Source: Nitrospina sp052156635
GTDB lineage: Bacteria; Nitrospinota; Nitrospinia; Nitrospinales; Nitrospinaceae
DNA: 64,000 nt
Direction: 5' to 3'
Assembly: GCF_052156635.1 (NCBI RefSeq)
Contig: NZ_JBQKUO010000001.1
Coordinates: forward strand, 868,001 to 932,000
The position numbers were made by a program, and so were the translations under genes. Positions within the stretch are counted from its first letter, which is position 1; each line of letters starts with the position of its first letter. Below are positions 6,947 to 15,757 of the stretch, piece after piece. The notes under the pieces were generated by a model that saw only the letters and a list, made by a program, of their open reading frames with translations, was not told the DNA's origin and did no database searches.

Positions 6947-8740
6947 TTATGCGAATAAACTGATCGTTTGCGATTCGTTGAAAAACACCGGCCGGGTGAA
7001 CGCGACTTCTTCCACCGGTCCGGACGCATCGGGTCCCTGTGCCGGATCAAACGGCCGGAACGCGTGCACCTGTTCCTGGCGCTGGTGCGATGACTGCCCC
7101 TGGTGGTTGCCGCCGACGAGCACGGTGAAGGAATCCACCTTCACGCCCTGACTGTGCATGCTGTCGCGCAGTTGCGTGAGGCTGCCTTCGATGGCCTGCT
7201 TGACCGCGTGGTTTTCCGCCACCAGGGTGGCGCGCACCGTTTCGCCGCTGGACGAAACGTTCAGCCGCACGGTGCCCAAAGACGGCGGGTCGAGTTTGAT
7301 GTGCACCTCGCGCGAATGACCCAGGTTGCGGAACGCCACCTTTTCGATGATCTGTGCGGTCACGGGTTTTTCGACCCCGCCACGGGCGCTGTAGGTCTCC
7401 GCCATCATCGGCCGGAATCCCTCCCCGGCTTTGTCGGAAACGGGTGATGTGGACGTGGCGCCAACCGGAGCGGTCTGGTTTGCGGTCTGCGTGGCTTCGC
7501 CACCTGTGTTCATACCGTTGACTGCCGTTGCCGTTGCCGCCTGCGCCGATACGGCGGCGGGTTTCGGTGCAGCCGCGTTCGGGTTCAGCGGCTGCATGCC
7601 GGGATTCGTCTGTGCCTTGCCTTCGTGCGTCAGGTTGGAAACGGTCTGCGAACCGGATTTATCCCCCATCAGTTCGGCGGGGGTTTTCATCTTCGCGTCG
7701 GTGGAACGCATGTCGAGGTTCAGTTTGGGTTCGCGGGAAGGCGCGGCGGATTCGGTTTGCGTTTCGGGTGTCGGCTGGCCGGCTCCCCTGGATTTGGAAA
7801 GGCTCTGCGCCAGCTTGGCAAGCACCATGCGACCATCCACCTTGCTGTCCGAGCCGTTCATGCCGCGCGCCTCTTCGATGATCTTGCGCGCTTCGGCTTC
7901 GGTGAGGCCGGCCTTCATCAAGGCGTCGATCACTTTCTTTTCGAGGACGGTAGCGTTGGCCCCGTTGTTCTGCGCAGACTGGACGGCCATGCCATCATCC
8001 GGGTTTTCAACCTGGAGGTTCTGCAGGGCCTGCAGCAATCCGTTCAACGCCATCAGGAACGCACCGCCCTGACCGTTTTGATTCATGTCATCGTTCAATG
8101 CAGCGATGAGGCGGTCGAGCACCTCGGGATCGAGGTCCATCTGCCGGAGCTGTTCGATGAGCATGTCTTTCGACGCCCCGCCGTTTTGACCGGAGATCAG
8201 GTTCATCAGTTGAAGGTCCGGATCCGTTTTGAGCTGATTGAGCAGTTGCATGAGCGCATCGGTGCCCGGCTTGTTTGAATTTTCGGCTGAGTCCAGAAGC
8301 GCCTGCGCCTGTGGGGACAAACCCCCGGCGTTCTGCAACAAGGCGAGCAACGCCTGCAAGGAAGTTTCCTGCGGGATGGGACCGGACTGTTTCCCATCCG
8401 CCCATTGCGTTTGCGTATTGTCCGAAGCGGTTGTTGTGTATTTGGAGTCGTGGGTACGGGGTTGATAGGTTTTCGCAAAACGGTTTTCTGTTTTCGGTTC
8501 GTGAACGAATTCGCGAGTGCGGTTGTGTGATTCGGTACGGGTGTCGTCGAAGCGGCGGTCATGGTGGTGAGCGTCTGAAGAGGAAACATGGTCCTGCCGC
8601 ACGGTGCGCGTGTCGTTCTGCATGAACTTGTCGAAGTCCGGCGCGCCCGTTTCCTTGCTCCCGGGCTGGAACCCGGATTGCCTGGACTGGGGCCCCGGCC
8701 CGATCAGTTGTGCAAGGATGTTTTTGTTTTGAGTGTTCAC
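6947..8740 (-). CDS. fliK: flagellar hook-length control protein FliK
   Basis: Molecular ruler that measures hook length and switches export specificity at FlhB. The long N-terminal two-thirds is low-complexity, rich in Gln, Asn, Ser and Ala. The conserved C-terminal core reads HIKLDPPSLGTVRLNVSSSG and ends with a Gln/His-rich tail, as in FliK. I start at the GTG at 8738-8740 (597 residues), because GAGGA sits about eight bases upstream. A longer frame would begin at 8812, but that start overlaps the sigma-54 promoter at 8796-8811 and cannot lie on the transcript. It leads the hook operon. Confidence 0.9.
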   Translation of the reverse strand: MNTQNKNILAQLIGPGPQSRQSGFQPGSKETGAPDFDKFMQNDTRTVRQDHVSSSDAHHHDRRFDDTRTESHNRTREFVHEPKTENRFAKTYQPRTHDSKYTTTASDNTQTQWADGKQSGPIPQETSLQALLALLQNAGGLSPQAQALLDSAENSNKPGTDALMQLLNQLKTDPDLQLMNLISGQNGGASKDMLIEQLRQMDLDPEVLDRLIAALNDDMNQNGQGGAFLMALNGLLQALQNLQVENPDDGMAVQSAQNNGANATVLEKKVIDALMKAGLTEAEARKIIEEARGMNGSDSKVDGRMVLAKLAQSLSKSRGAGQPTPETQTESAAPSREPKLNLDMRSTDAKMKTPAELMGDKSGSQTVSNLTHEGKAQTNPGMQPLNPNAAAPKPAAVSAQAATATAVNGMNTGGEATQTANQTAPVGATSTSPVSDKAGEGFRPMMAETYSARGGVEKPVTAQIIEKVAFRNLGHSREVHIKLDPPSLGTVRLNVSSSGETVRATLVAENHAVKQAIEGSLTQLRDSMHSQGVKVDSFTVLVGGNHQGQSSHQRQEQVHAFRPFDPAQGPDASGPVEEVAFTRPVFFNESQTISLFA

Positions 8741-8795
8741 GATGGTTTCCTCATCACGCTGGCCCGAGGCACAGCTTTTTGGTTCCCCCTTGAAA

Positions 8796-8811
8796 AGCAA
8801 AGGGTGTGCCA
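8796..8811 (-). promoter_or_regulatory. Sigma-54 promoter of fliK-flgD-flgE
   Basis: The minus strand reads TGGCACACCCTTTGCT, with GG and GC elements in the exact -24/-12 spacing of the consensus TGGCAC-N5-TTGCW. It lies about 56 bases upstream of the GTG start of fliK. Sigma-54 control of hook genes is known in several flagellated Gram-negative groups. Confidence 0.85.
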
Positions 8812-9124
8812 AAACGGATAAAACCCGGGAAACTCTTACCAGGAGCGGGGTTGCGGGGTTGAAGGTGCGGAAACGAAGCCGGCCTGGAGCCGGGCAAATC
8901 CTGCCCCGGAGGGAAAATTTTTCCAGCCTGCTCCCGGATCGGGAGGAAACATTTCAATACCAGCCCAAGTGGATTAACCCAATTTTTAAGGTGGGGAAAC
9001 AGGTCGGAAAAATATTTGGATTGAGGAAGGGATTGTTCTTGAAATCAAAAGCGGGTTCCTTTCATATGAAATTTAATGCATTCAGACGAAAACCCGAAAA
9101 GGTATAAAAAAACGACTCGAAACC
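8812..9124. other. Non-coding gap between divergent fliK and the MFS gene
   Basis: About 310 bases with no frame that looks like a gene. It holds purine-rich stretches and the 12-base palindrome TTTCATATGAAA (9060-9071). The sigma-54 site for fliK adjoins its left end. I cannot identify a clear promoter for the plus-strand transporter. Confidence 0.5.
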
Positions 9125-10507
9125 ATGCTGCCCACACTCACCTCACTGCGCACATTGTTGTTCGGCCTTTTCCTCATTATGCTGGGGAGTGGTCTGCAGG
9201 GCACCCTGCTCAGCCTGCGCGCCTCGTTTGAAGGATTTTCCCCCTTCCTCACCGGCTTCATCATGTCCGGGTATTACATCGGTTACCTGGTAGGGTCGCT
9301 GTGGGTCATCCGCATCACCCACGAAGTCGGGCATATCCGTGTGTTCGCGGCGATGGCCGCCATCGCGTCCGGCACCATCCTCCTTCACATGGTGTTTGTC
9401 CATCCTGTTGCCTGGCTGGTGTTCCGGCTGGTGACGGGATTCTGTTTCGTCGGCATCTTCATCACCGTGGAGAGCTGGGTGAACCATTTCACCCGCAACG
9501 AGATGCGGGGAAAAATCCTGTCGCTGTACATGGTGATCCAGTTCCTGGGAAGCGGGCTGGGCCAGATGCTTTTGAACGTGGACGACCCGCACGGCTTCAT
9601 GCTGTTCATCCTGGTGTCGGTGGTCATTTCCATGGCGTCGGTGCCGATCCTGCTGTCCACTGCGACGGTGGCGCCCCAGATCACCAACCCGCCGAAACCC
9701 AAACTGGCCAGCCTGTTCAGCCTGGCGCGGCTGGGGCTCGTGGGATCGCTTGCGGTGGGCGTGTCCTCCGGCGCTTTCTGGGGGGTGGGTGCGGTGTACG
9801 CATCCAAGCTGGGGCTTTCGGTTTCCAACATCGCGCTGTTCATGGCGGTGGTCATTCTGGGCGGCATGGTGTTCCAATGGCCTCTGGGCTGGCTGGCGGA
9901 CCGCATGACCCGGCAGAGAGTGATTGCCGTGGTGGCGTTTTCCGCCGCGTTCGTCTCTCTCGCCCTCCTGGTTTTTGAAAACAAAGGCATGAACGTACTG
10001 CTGTTTCTGGCCATGTTGTTCGGCGGATTTTCCCTGCCCCTGTATTCCATCCTTTCCGCGTACACCAACGACCACGTTCCGCCGGAGAAGATGATCCAGG
10101 CGAGCAGTGGTTTGATGCTGGTGTTCGGGCTGGGGGCCATCCTGGGTCCGATTGCAGGCGGCATCATGCTGGACGTACTGGGCAGTGCGGGGTTCTTCAC
10201 CATGCAGACCATGGTGTTCGCGGTTCTGGGCAGTTACGCCTTCCGGCTGGAGGTGGTGGCACCGGAACCGGAAGTGGAAGAAAACGTGCCAACCGTGCCC
10301 GTGCCGTCGCGTCCGTCCCCCCTGTCCGCCGTATCGGTGGCGGAAACCATGCAGGAAGCCATCGATCCCGAATTCTCAAGCGACAACGGGCCGGGAGGCG
10401 AGGAAACAGAAGTGGGGGCTCCGTCCGGAGCGGGTGCGTTCGAATCGGATGGGGATAACGGGAAGATCGACCCGCCTTCCGCCGGCGCGTCAACGAAGGA
10501 TGTTTGA
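9125..10507 (+). CDS. MFS transporter (YcaD-like)
   Basis: An inner-membrane carrier with about 12 predicted transmembrane helices in the first 375 residues. The loop between helices 2 and 3 (VIRITHEVGHIRVF) sits where MFS motif A lies. A second A-like motif follows helix 8 (GWLADRMTRQR). Helices are rich in Gly and Ala, and the overall sequence resembles the YcaD/sugar-efflux branch. The substrate cannot be told. The last 85 residues are a hydrophilic, Pro/Glu/Gly-rich tail predicted to be cytoplasmic, longer than usual for the family. The 3' end overlaps the convergent zinc-ribbon gene by 18 bases. The ATG has only a weak upstream purine stretch. Confidence 0.85.
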   Translation: MLPTLTSLRTLLFGLFLIMLGSGLQGTLLSLRASFEGFSPFLTGFIMSGYYIGYLVGSLWVIRITHEVGHIRVFAAMAAIASGTILLHMVFVHPVAWLVFRLVTGFCFVGIFITVESWVNHFTRNEMRGKILSLYMVIQFLGSGLGQMLLNVDDPHGFMLFILVSVVISMASVPILLSTATVAPQITNPPKPKLASLFSLARLGLVGSLAVGVSSGAFWGVGAVYASKLGLSVSNIALFMAVVILGGMVFQWPLGWLADRMTRQRVIAVVAFSAAFVSLALLVFENKGMNVLLFLAMLFGGFSLPLYSILSAYTNDHVPPEKMIQASSGLMLVFGLGAILGPIAGGIMLDVLGSAGFFTMQTMVFAVLGSYAFRLEVVAPEPEVEENVPTVPVPSRPSPLSAVSVAETMQEAIDPEFSSDNGPGGEETEVGAPSGAGAFESDGDNGKIDPPSAGASTKDV

Positions 10508-11047
10508 CAACAGCGCGGCATCCGGAAAATATTCCCTCGGGCACAGGAACCGGAAGATCTGCACGATGTGCCGCGCTGCATCCATCATGTCGTCATTGAC
10601 CAGGTTCATGCCTCCCACCTTGTCGCGGATGACCACCTCAAAATAAGCCTCGGCGCGCTGTTTTCTTTCTTCAGGGTCCAGGCCGGCGGTGAGGATGGGT
10701 GCGAGCTCACCCACCTCCACCCAGAACCCGGCGCACTTCGAGCACTGGTCGACCTCCAGCTGCAGTTTCCGGCTGAACCAGTGGCGGTACAGGAGTGTGT
10801 TTTGACAATGCGGACAGATGTGATCCACATTGCGGAACGCATGCACCCCGTCCGAACGCGATACGGTGAGCAGTTCCGCACCGGCCCCCGGGAGCCTCTC
10901 GGGCAACCGCTTCAGGCTGTTCTTCCCGATCCAGTAACCGCCGCACCCCCCTTCACAGGCATGAACGCTCACCCCCGCCACACTGCGGGGAGTCAGGTTG
11001 TTCCCGCAGGAGGGACACTCCAGATGGGTTGTGTTTTCGGCAGTCAT
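10490..11047 (-). CDS. zinc-ribbon (TFIIB-like) protein
   Basis: A 185-residue soluble protein with two tandem zinc-ribbon-like units. The first is CPSCGNN followed by CEGGCGGYWIGK (about residues 11-42). The second is CPHCQNT followed by CSKCAGFWVEVGE (about 78-113). The pattern CxxC-x(n)-C-x(2-3)-C-G/A-G-x-W fits the zf-TFIIB family of bacterial proteins (COG3809 type). The C-terminal 70 residues are helical with no recognised motif. No function is established for the family that I can apply here. It converges on and overlaps the transporter gene, so an antisense effect is possible. Confidence 0.75.
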   Translation of the reverse strand: MTAENTTHLECPSCGNNLTPRSVAGVSVHACEGGCGGYWIGKNSLKRLPERLPGAGAELLTVSRSDGVHAFRNVDHICPHCQNTLLYRHWFSRKLQLEVDQCSKCAGFWVEVGELAPILTAGLDPEERKQRAEAYFEVVIRDKVGGMNLVNDDMMDAARHIVQIFRFLCPREYFPDAALLSNILR

Positions 11048-11371
11048 GGCAGTCGCTTTGTTTTTCTCAACCTACCAGAAACCGGGCCGCCTGAAAACAG
11101 CATGAACGCGCCCCACCCGGTGCCGGGCCGATGGCCGCTTGACCCTCCAACCACGAGAAAACAGTTGGAATTTTGATGGAACGGCGTTCCAATAATATAG
11201 AGAGATTGTTTGGCAAACAGGGTGTCCCCGGTTTTCGTCCAACCGCAAAAAGTTTGGTTTGCGGATACCGGATATAGCCCAAATATCATTTTATTCTTTA
11301 AAAATCAAAGCTTTAAGGGTACAATACTAGGGTTTTCACCCTATCATTTCAATTTTTTGGGTCCGAGGTTT
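11048..11371. other. Non-coding region upstream of the PilB-like gene
   Basis: About 320 bases between divergent genes. It contains the palindrome TGGAACG-G-CGTTCCA (11177-11191) next to an AT-rich TAATATAG stretch. A -10-like TACAAT lies at 11320-11325 with only a poor -35 (TTTAAA) 17 bases upstream. An upstream extension of the PilB frame to 11210 exists but lacks family similarity and is not used. Confidence 0.45.
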
Positions 11372-13084
11372 ATGGCTATCAAGTCGAAGCTCCGGTTGGG
11401 AGACATTTTGATTCGGGCGGGCGCCATCAACGAATCCCAACTGCTGGAGGCGCTGGAAATCCAGAAAAAAACCGGCATGCAGTTGGGCAAAGTCCTTGTG
11501 CAGATGAAATACATCACGGACAAGGACCTCGTATCCAGCTTGTCGGAGCAAATGGACATTCCGCAGGCCGACCTGGAAAACATCAAGATTCCGAACGAGG
11601 CCACCGACCTGGTCGAAGAAAAGTTTGCCCGCAAGTACATGCTCATCCCATTCAAAGTGGAGGGCAAAAAACTGAACCTGGCCATCACCAATCCATTCGA
11701 CCTGTTTGCCATCGATGAAATCGCGGTGAAAACCGGGATGGATGTGGTGACCTGGCTGTCAACCGAATCCGAGGTCCACCGCGCGATTGAAGAGTATTAC
11801 GGTGTGGCGTCTCACATCCAGGATGTGGTCAACCACCTGGGCGTGGGCGAAAAAGCCAGGAAGAAGGTGGAGGAACCCGTCAAGGCCGAGGTGGCGGACA
11901 GCAACGACGCGCCGGTCAAGAAGCTGGTGGACCTGATTTTGCGCCAGGCCCTGGAAGACGGTGCGAGCGACATCCACATCGAGCCGTACGAAAAATTCCT
12001 TCTCATCCGCAACCGTATTGACGGCGTTCTGTTCGAGGCCAAACGCATACCCAAATCCATCGAGTCCGCCTTGATTTCCCGTTTGAAGGTCATGGGGAGC
12101 CTGGACATCGCCGAAACCCGGGCGCCGCAGGACGGCGGATTTTCCCGCAAGCTTCAGGGCAGGGACATCGAGTTCCGTGTTTCTTCCTGCCCCACCATTT
12201 ACGGCGAGAATCTCGTCATCCGCCTCCTGGACCGGTCCAAGCTGTCGCTCTCGCTGGACGACCTGGGCCTGATCGGCGGCAGCCTGGAAAAGTTCCAGAA
12301 GTTGCTGAGAAACCCCTACGGCGTCATTCTGGTGACCGGACCGACGGGAAGCGGAAAAACCACAACGCTCTACGCATCGCTCAGCCAGCTCAACACGCCG
12401 GACAAGAACATCAAGACCATTGAAGACCCGGTGGAATACCGGCTGGATGGCATCCGCCAGACGCAGGTCAACCCGAAGGCCAACATCACGTTCGCCACGG
12501 GGCTGCGCTCCCTGATGAGGCAGGACCCGGACATCGTGATGGTGGGTGAGATCCGCGATGCGGAGACCGCACAGATCGCCATCCAGGCGGCGCTGACGGG
12601 TCAGCTGGTGTTGAGCACCCTTCACACCAACGACACCGCGAGCACCATCTCGCGGCTGGCGGAGTTCGGCATCGAACCGTTTCTGATGGTGTCTTCCATC
12701 GTCGGCATCCTGGCCCAGCGCCTGGTTCGACGCATTTGCCAGGAATGCAAAACGGAACGCGCTCCCACCCCGGAAGAAATCGAAATTTTCAACATACAGG
12801 GTTTCGAAGTGGACGGGCTGACCCTCTACGAGGGCGAAGGGTGCAAGAATTGCAAAAAAAGCGGTTACAGAGGCCGCGTCGGAATTTACGAGGTGCTTTT
12901 GGTGGATGACATCATCCGCAAAATGATTCTGGACCGCAGCGCACCCATGGACATCCGGGACCGCGCCATGTCCTCGCAGGGACTTCGTACCCTGCGGCTG
13001 GACGGACTTTCCAAGGTGCTGAATGGAATGACCACGGTGGAAGAGTTGAACCGGATGACTTTCACCGAAGACTCGACGTTTTAA
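11372..13084 (+). CDS. pilB: PilB/GspE-type assembly ATPase with MshEN domain
   Basis: Cytoplasmic hexameric ATPase that powers pilus or pseudopilus assembly. Residues 8-31 and 37-60 are two 24-residue motifs (RLGDILI...Q and QLGKVLV...Q) separated by exactly five residues, the layout of the c-di-GMP-binding MshEN domain. The second motif has Gln where Lys/Arg is usual. The core follows: Walker A GPTGSGKT (about 323-330), Asp box and Walker B (DPDIVMVGEIRD, about 385-396), His box STLHTNDT. A zinc knuckle lies at about Cys456/459 and Cys491/494. At 570 residues the length is normal. GAGG lies just before the ATG at 11372. It is followed after 11 bases by a GspF-type platform gene. Confidence 0.93.
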   Translation: MAIKSKLRLGDILIRAGAINESQLLEALEIQKKTGMQLGKVLVQMKYITDKDLVSSLSEQMDIPQADLENIKIPNEATDLVEEKFARKYMLIPFKVEGKKLNLAITNPFDLFAIDEIAVKTGMDVVTWLSTESEVHRAIEEYYGVASHIQDVVNHLGVGEKARKKVEEPVKAEVADSNDAPVKKLVDLILRQALEDGASDIHIEPYEKFLLIRNRIDGVLFEAKRIPKSIESALISRLKVMGSLDIAETRAPQDGGFSRKLQGRDIEFRVSSCPTIYGENLVIRLLDRSKLSLSLDDLGLIGGSLEKFQKLLRNPYGVILVTGPTGSGKTTTLYASLSQLNTPDKNIKTIEDPVEYRLDGIRQTQVNPKANITFATGLRSLMRQDPDIVMVGEIRDAETAQIAIQAALTGQLVLSTLHTNDTASTISRLAEFGIEPFLMVSSIVGILAQRLVRRICQECKTERAPTPEEIEIFNIQGFEVDGLTLYEGEGCKNCKKSGYRGRVGIYEVLLVDDIIRKMILDRSAPMDIRDRAMSSQGLRTLRLDGLSKVLNGMTTVEELNRMTFTEDSTF

Positions 13085-13095
13085 CAGGAGCCGTC

Positions 13096-14319
13096 ATGCC
13101 GCAATTTCAATACAAGGCACGCAACCGGATGGGGACCCTGATATCGGGAACGATGACAGCCGCCACCCAGCAGGACGTGGGCCTGGAATTGAGCCGCATG
13201 GGCCACTACCCCGTGGCCATCGAGACGGCCAGACGGGAACGGCCTTCCATAATGGAAACGGACCTGTTTACCCGTTTCCAGAGGATCAAAACCCAGGAGA
13301 TCGTTCTGTTCACCCGGCAGATGTCCACCCTGTTCAACGCCGGCATTCCCATTCTTTCCATCCTGCAGGCTTTGGAAGACCAGGTGGAAAACCAGCGCTT
13401 CAAGGCGGTCGTTCGAAAACTACAGGATGACATTGCCGACGGTCTGGCGCTTTCGGAGGCCATGGCCCGTCACCCGGACGTGTTTCCCGATATTTACATC
13501 AACATGATCGAAGCCGGGGAAACCGGCGGCATCATGGAAGACGTTCTTGCCCGGCTGGCGGACCTGCTGGAGAAACAACAGGAGACCGACGCCAAGGTAC
13601 GCGCGGCTTTTCGTTACCCGAAAATCGTGCTCGGCGTGATGGTGATCGCCATCGCTTTTCTCATGTGGAAGGTGGTCCCGGTGTTCATCAACCTGTTCCA
13701 GACCATCAAGGTGGAACTGCCCATGCCAACCCAGATCCTGGTGCTGATCCACGGCATGTTCGTGAAACACTGGATTTCGTTTGTGGTGGTCGTGGTGGGT
13801 GGCATCTACCTGTTTCGTCGTTACACGGCAACCCAGTTCGGCCGACACCAGTGGGACTACATCAAACTCCAGATTCCGCTTCTGGGGCCCATTCACCTGC
13901 GGTCATCGATGGCCAAGTTCGCGCGCGTCTTTGGCAACCTCCAGCGCAGCGGCGTACCCATTCTGGAATCCCTCCACGTGTCGGCACGAGTCGTGGATAA
14001 CACCGTTTTGACTGGGGCCCTGATGAAATTGATCGATAGCGTCGAAGAGGGCAAGGGGCTGGCCCGGCCTTTGCGGGAAAGCGGATGGGTGCCGATCCTG
14101 GTGGTGCAGATGGTCGCGGCAGGGGAAACTTCCGGCGCCCTGGATGAAATGCTTCTCAAGGTGGCCGATTATTATGACCAGGAAGGGGAGCGCAGCATCA
14201 AGGCCCTGTCCACCTGGCTGGAACCCATCCTCATTGTAGTGATGGGCGTCATGGTCCTGTTTCTTGCGTTGTCCATTTTTCTGCCGATGTGGGATATGTC
14301 GAAAATGGCGCTGAGGTGA
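13096..14319 (+). CDS. type IV pilus/type II secretion inner-membrane platform protein (PilC/GspF family)
   Basis: A polytopic inner-membrane platform that couples the PilB-type ATPase to pilin addition. The protein has the usual two repeated T2SSF domains (about residues 70-195 and 270-395). Each contains the pattern F-x-RQ-x-S-x-L-x-x-AG-x-P (FTRQMSTLFNAGIPIL) or its second version (FGNLQRSGVPILESL), plus GE-x-G-G/S. Three membrane segments lie near 170-195, 220-240 and 375-400. At 407 residues it is full length. It is 11 bases after the ATPase and overlaps the ribosome-binding site of the pseudopilin gene. A second homologue of the same family is encoded at 40563-41774. Confidence 0.93.
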   Translation: MPQFQYKARNRMGTLISGTMTAATQQDVGLELSRMGHYPVAIETARRERPSIMETDLFTRFQRIKTQEIVLFTRQMSTLFNAGIPILSILQALEDQVENQRFKAVVRKLQDDIADGLALSEAMARHPDVFPDIYINMIEAGETGGIMEDVLARLADLLEKQQETDAKVRAAFRYPKIVLGVMVIAIAFLMWKVVPVFINLFQTIKVELPMPTQILVLIHGMFVKHWISFVVVVVGGIYLFRRYTATQFGRHQWDYIKLQIPLLGPIHLRSSMAKFARVFGNLQRSGVPILESLHVSARVVDNTVLTGALMKLIDSVEEGKGLARPLRESGWVPILVVQMVAAGETSGALDEMLLKVADYYDQEGERSIKALSTWLEPILIVVMGVMVLFLALSIFLPMWDMSKMALR

Positions 14320-14324
14320 CTGCC

Positions 14325-14897
14325 ATGTTCAAACCCGATCACGATTCGGTCCGCCGCCAATCCGGTTGGAAATCGGAGCTGGGTTTCACGTTCATTGAAA
14401 TGGTCATGGTCATTGTCATGATCGGCCTGCTGGCCTCCGTGGCCATTCAACGCATGTTCGATATGGCACGTCAGGCGGAAGTCACCGCCGAAGCCACCAC
14501 CATCGAAATCCTGCGCTCGAATCTGCTGACGGTCATGGGAGAACAAATGCTCCAGGGGAAAAAAGCTTCCTTCCCGGAAAGCCCGTTTTCCGACCTCAAT
14601 AAAATCCCGGAAGGATACGACCCGCGCCGCAGGGAAAAACCCACCGGGCTGGACAGGGACGACAATTTGTGGGTGTACGTTCGGGCCACAGGAAGCGAGA
14701 TTCTTTCTCCCGAAGAGGCGGGCACCACGCTCACCTCGTTCGACGTCGATGGATTCATCTACCACCAGCGCAACAACGGAAAGGTGTTCCGCTGGGCCTA
14801 CGACCGGTCCCGGGGGGCGATCAGCCGGAAATTTCAAGTACCGGACAGCGAACTGGAGCAGGCGGTGGAACGGATTTCGGACTCGGATTGGGATTGA
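14325..14897 (+). CDS. prepilin-like (pseudopilin) protein
   Basis: 190 residues from an ATG that follows GAGGTG by about seven bases and sits just after the platform gene stop. A prepilin peptidase site lies after a leader of about 22 residues: G^FTFIEMVMVIVMIGLLASV, with the invariant Glu at +5. The hydrophobic helix is followed by an acidic, globular, non-cysteine domain, as in GspG/GspH-like minor pilins. It is likely a minor component of the pilus or pseudopilus built by the neighbouring ATPase and platform protein. I do not recognise the C-terminal domain. Confidence 0.85.
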   Translation: MFKPDHDSVRRQSGWKSELGFTFIEMVMVIVMIGLLASVAIQRMFDMARQAEVTAEATTIEILRSNLLTVMGEQMLQGKKASFPESPFSDLNKIPEGYDPRRREKPTGLDRDDNLWVYVRATGSEILSPEEAGTTLTSFDVDGFIYHQRNNGKVFRWAYDRSRGAISRKFQVPDSELEQAVERISDSDWD

Positions 14898-15375
14898 CCG
14901 GCACACGGCCGGGGTTCCGGCCGGCTATATCCGGTGCCCGAAAAAGTGTTGAAAAATAGACGGTTACTGACAAATAATGTCAGATTGGGACAATTTTCGT
15001 ACCTCCAAATCAGCAACCCGGAATGGGGGCAGAATACCGAAAAAACCGCTTAACCCCTTGTCATCATTAGTATTAACATGGTTTTAACTCGGAAAACAGG
15101 AGCCCGCGCCGGGGGCGGGGTGAGAATCCATTCACCAAGGGGACTGAGATGAAAAAATCTTTTTTCGAGTCAATATTAATTTAATTTATTGTAAAATAAG
15201 ACTTTAATTTGATCTCTCGGGTTTGGCAGGGGAATGAAATGGTTGCTTGGCACGACAATTGCTCTATTCAGGGTATACAAACAGCCGATCATTCCATTTT
15301 GAATAGTTGATTGGGTAAGAAATTCTACATTATCTAAAGAAGATTCCGTTAAACATTAAGGGAGGAGAGGGAATC
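14898..15375. other. Long non-coding leader region before the pilin gene
   Basis: About 480 bases. It holds a GC hairpin near 14907-14925 (GGCCGG-GGTT-CCGGCC) that lacks a T-run, AT-rich DNA around 15170-15215 and the sigma-54 promoter at 15248-15263. A possible 11-codon frame (15149-15184) has a good Shine-Dalgarno but lies upstream of the sigma-54 start and has no other support. Confidence 0.5.
15248..15263 (+). promoter_or_regulatory. Sigma-54 promoter of the pilin gene
   Basis: TGGCACGACAATTGCT is a full match to the -24/-12 consensus TGGCACG-N4-TTGCW. It lies 113 bases before the pilin ATG, leaving a 5' leader of about 100 bases. Sigma-54 plus PilS/PilR control of the major pilin is well established in other bacteria. 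A PilS-like kinase is encoded at 38705-40468. Confidence 0.88.
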
Positions 15376-15747
15376 ATGTTGAAATCCAGAAAAAAGAATG
15401 AAAAAGGTTTCACTTTGGTTGAACTGATTTTGGTGATCGTGGTTTTGGGCATTCTGGCCGCTGTGGCCATTCCCAAATTCCTGGACCTGCAATCCGCCGC
15501 TTCGACGGCACGCCAGAAGGGCGCGCTTGCGGCACTGCGTGGATCCATCACGTTGCTGCATGCCCAGTACCTGCTGGACACCACGTCCACTTACGACGCC
15601 ACCTCGGTACTGGCGCAAACGGACCTGGCGGGTACGACCGGTACCGCCTCCGCGGCGACCTCCATCACCATCACCTGGGATGACTCGACGACCAACACGT
15701 TCACGTATGCCGACCAGTCTGGTTTCAACCCGGGTACCGTGAACTGA
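15376..15747 (+). CDS. type IV major pilin-like protein
   Basis: 123 residues. A short basic leader (MLKSRKKNEKG) ends at a prepilin cleavage site, G^FTLVELILVIVVLGILAAV, with Phe+1 and Glu+5. The rest is a small Ala/Thr/Ser-rich domain without a cysteine pair, resembling short GspG/PilA-type pilins of delta-proteobacteria-like organisms. The sequence AGGAGAGGG lies just before the ATG. Its own sigma-54 promoter, long leader and downstream terminator suggest high, separate expression, consistent with a major subunit rather than a minor one. GspG remains possible. Confidence 0.88.
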   Translation: MLKSRKKNEKGFTLVELILVIVVLGILAAVAIPKFLDLQSAASTARQKGALAALRGSITLLHAQYLLDTTSTYDATSVLAQTDLAGTTGTASAATSITITWDDSTTNTFTYADQSGFNPGTVN

Positions 15748-15757
15748 TCGTAGCAGC

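Noticed and set aside
11177..11191. Palindrome TGGAACG-G-CGTTCCA as a LexA-like or other operator
   Set aside because: Seven-base arms with a one-base centre are expected a few times in 64 kb by chance, and only one copy is present.
15149..15184. Eleven-codon frame with a good Shine-Dalgarno upstream of the pilin
   Set aside because: It lies upstream of the sigma-54 promoter and would not be in the pilin transcript; size allows chance.
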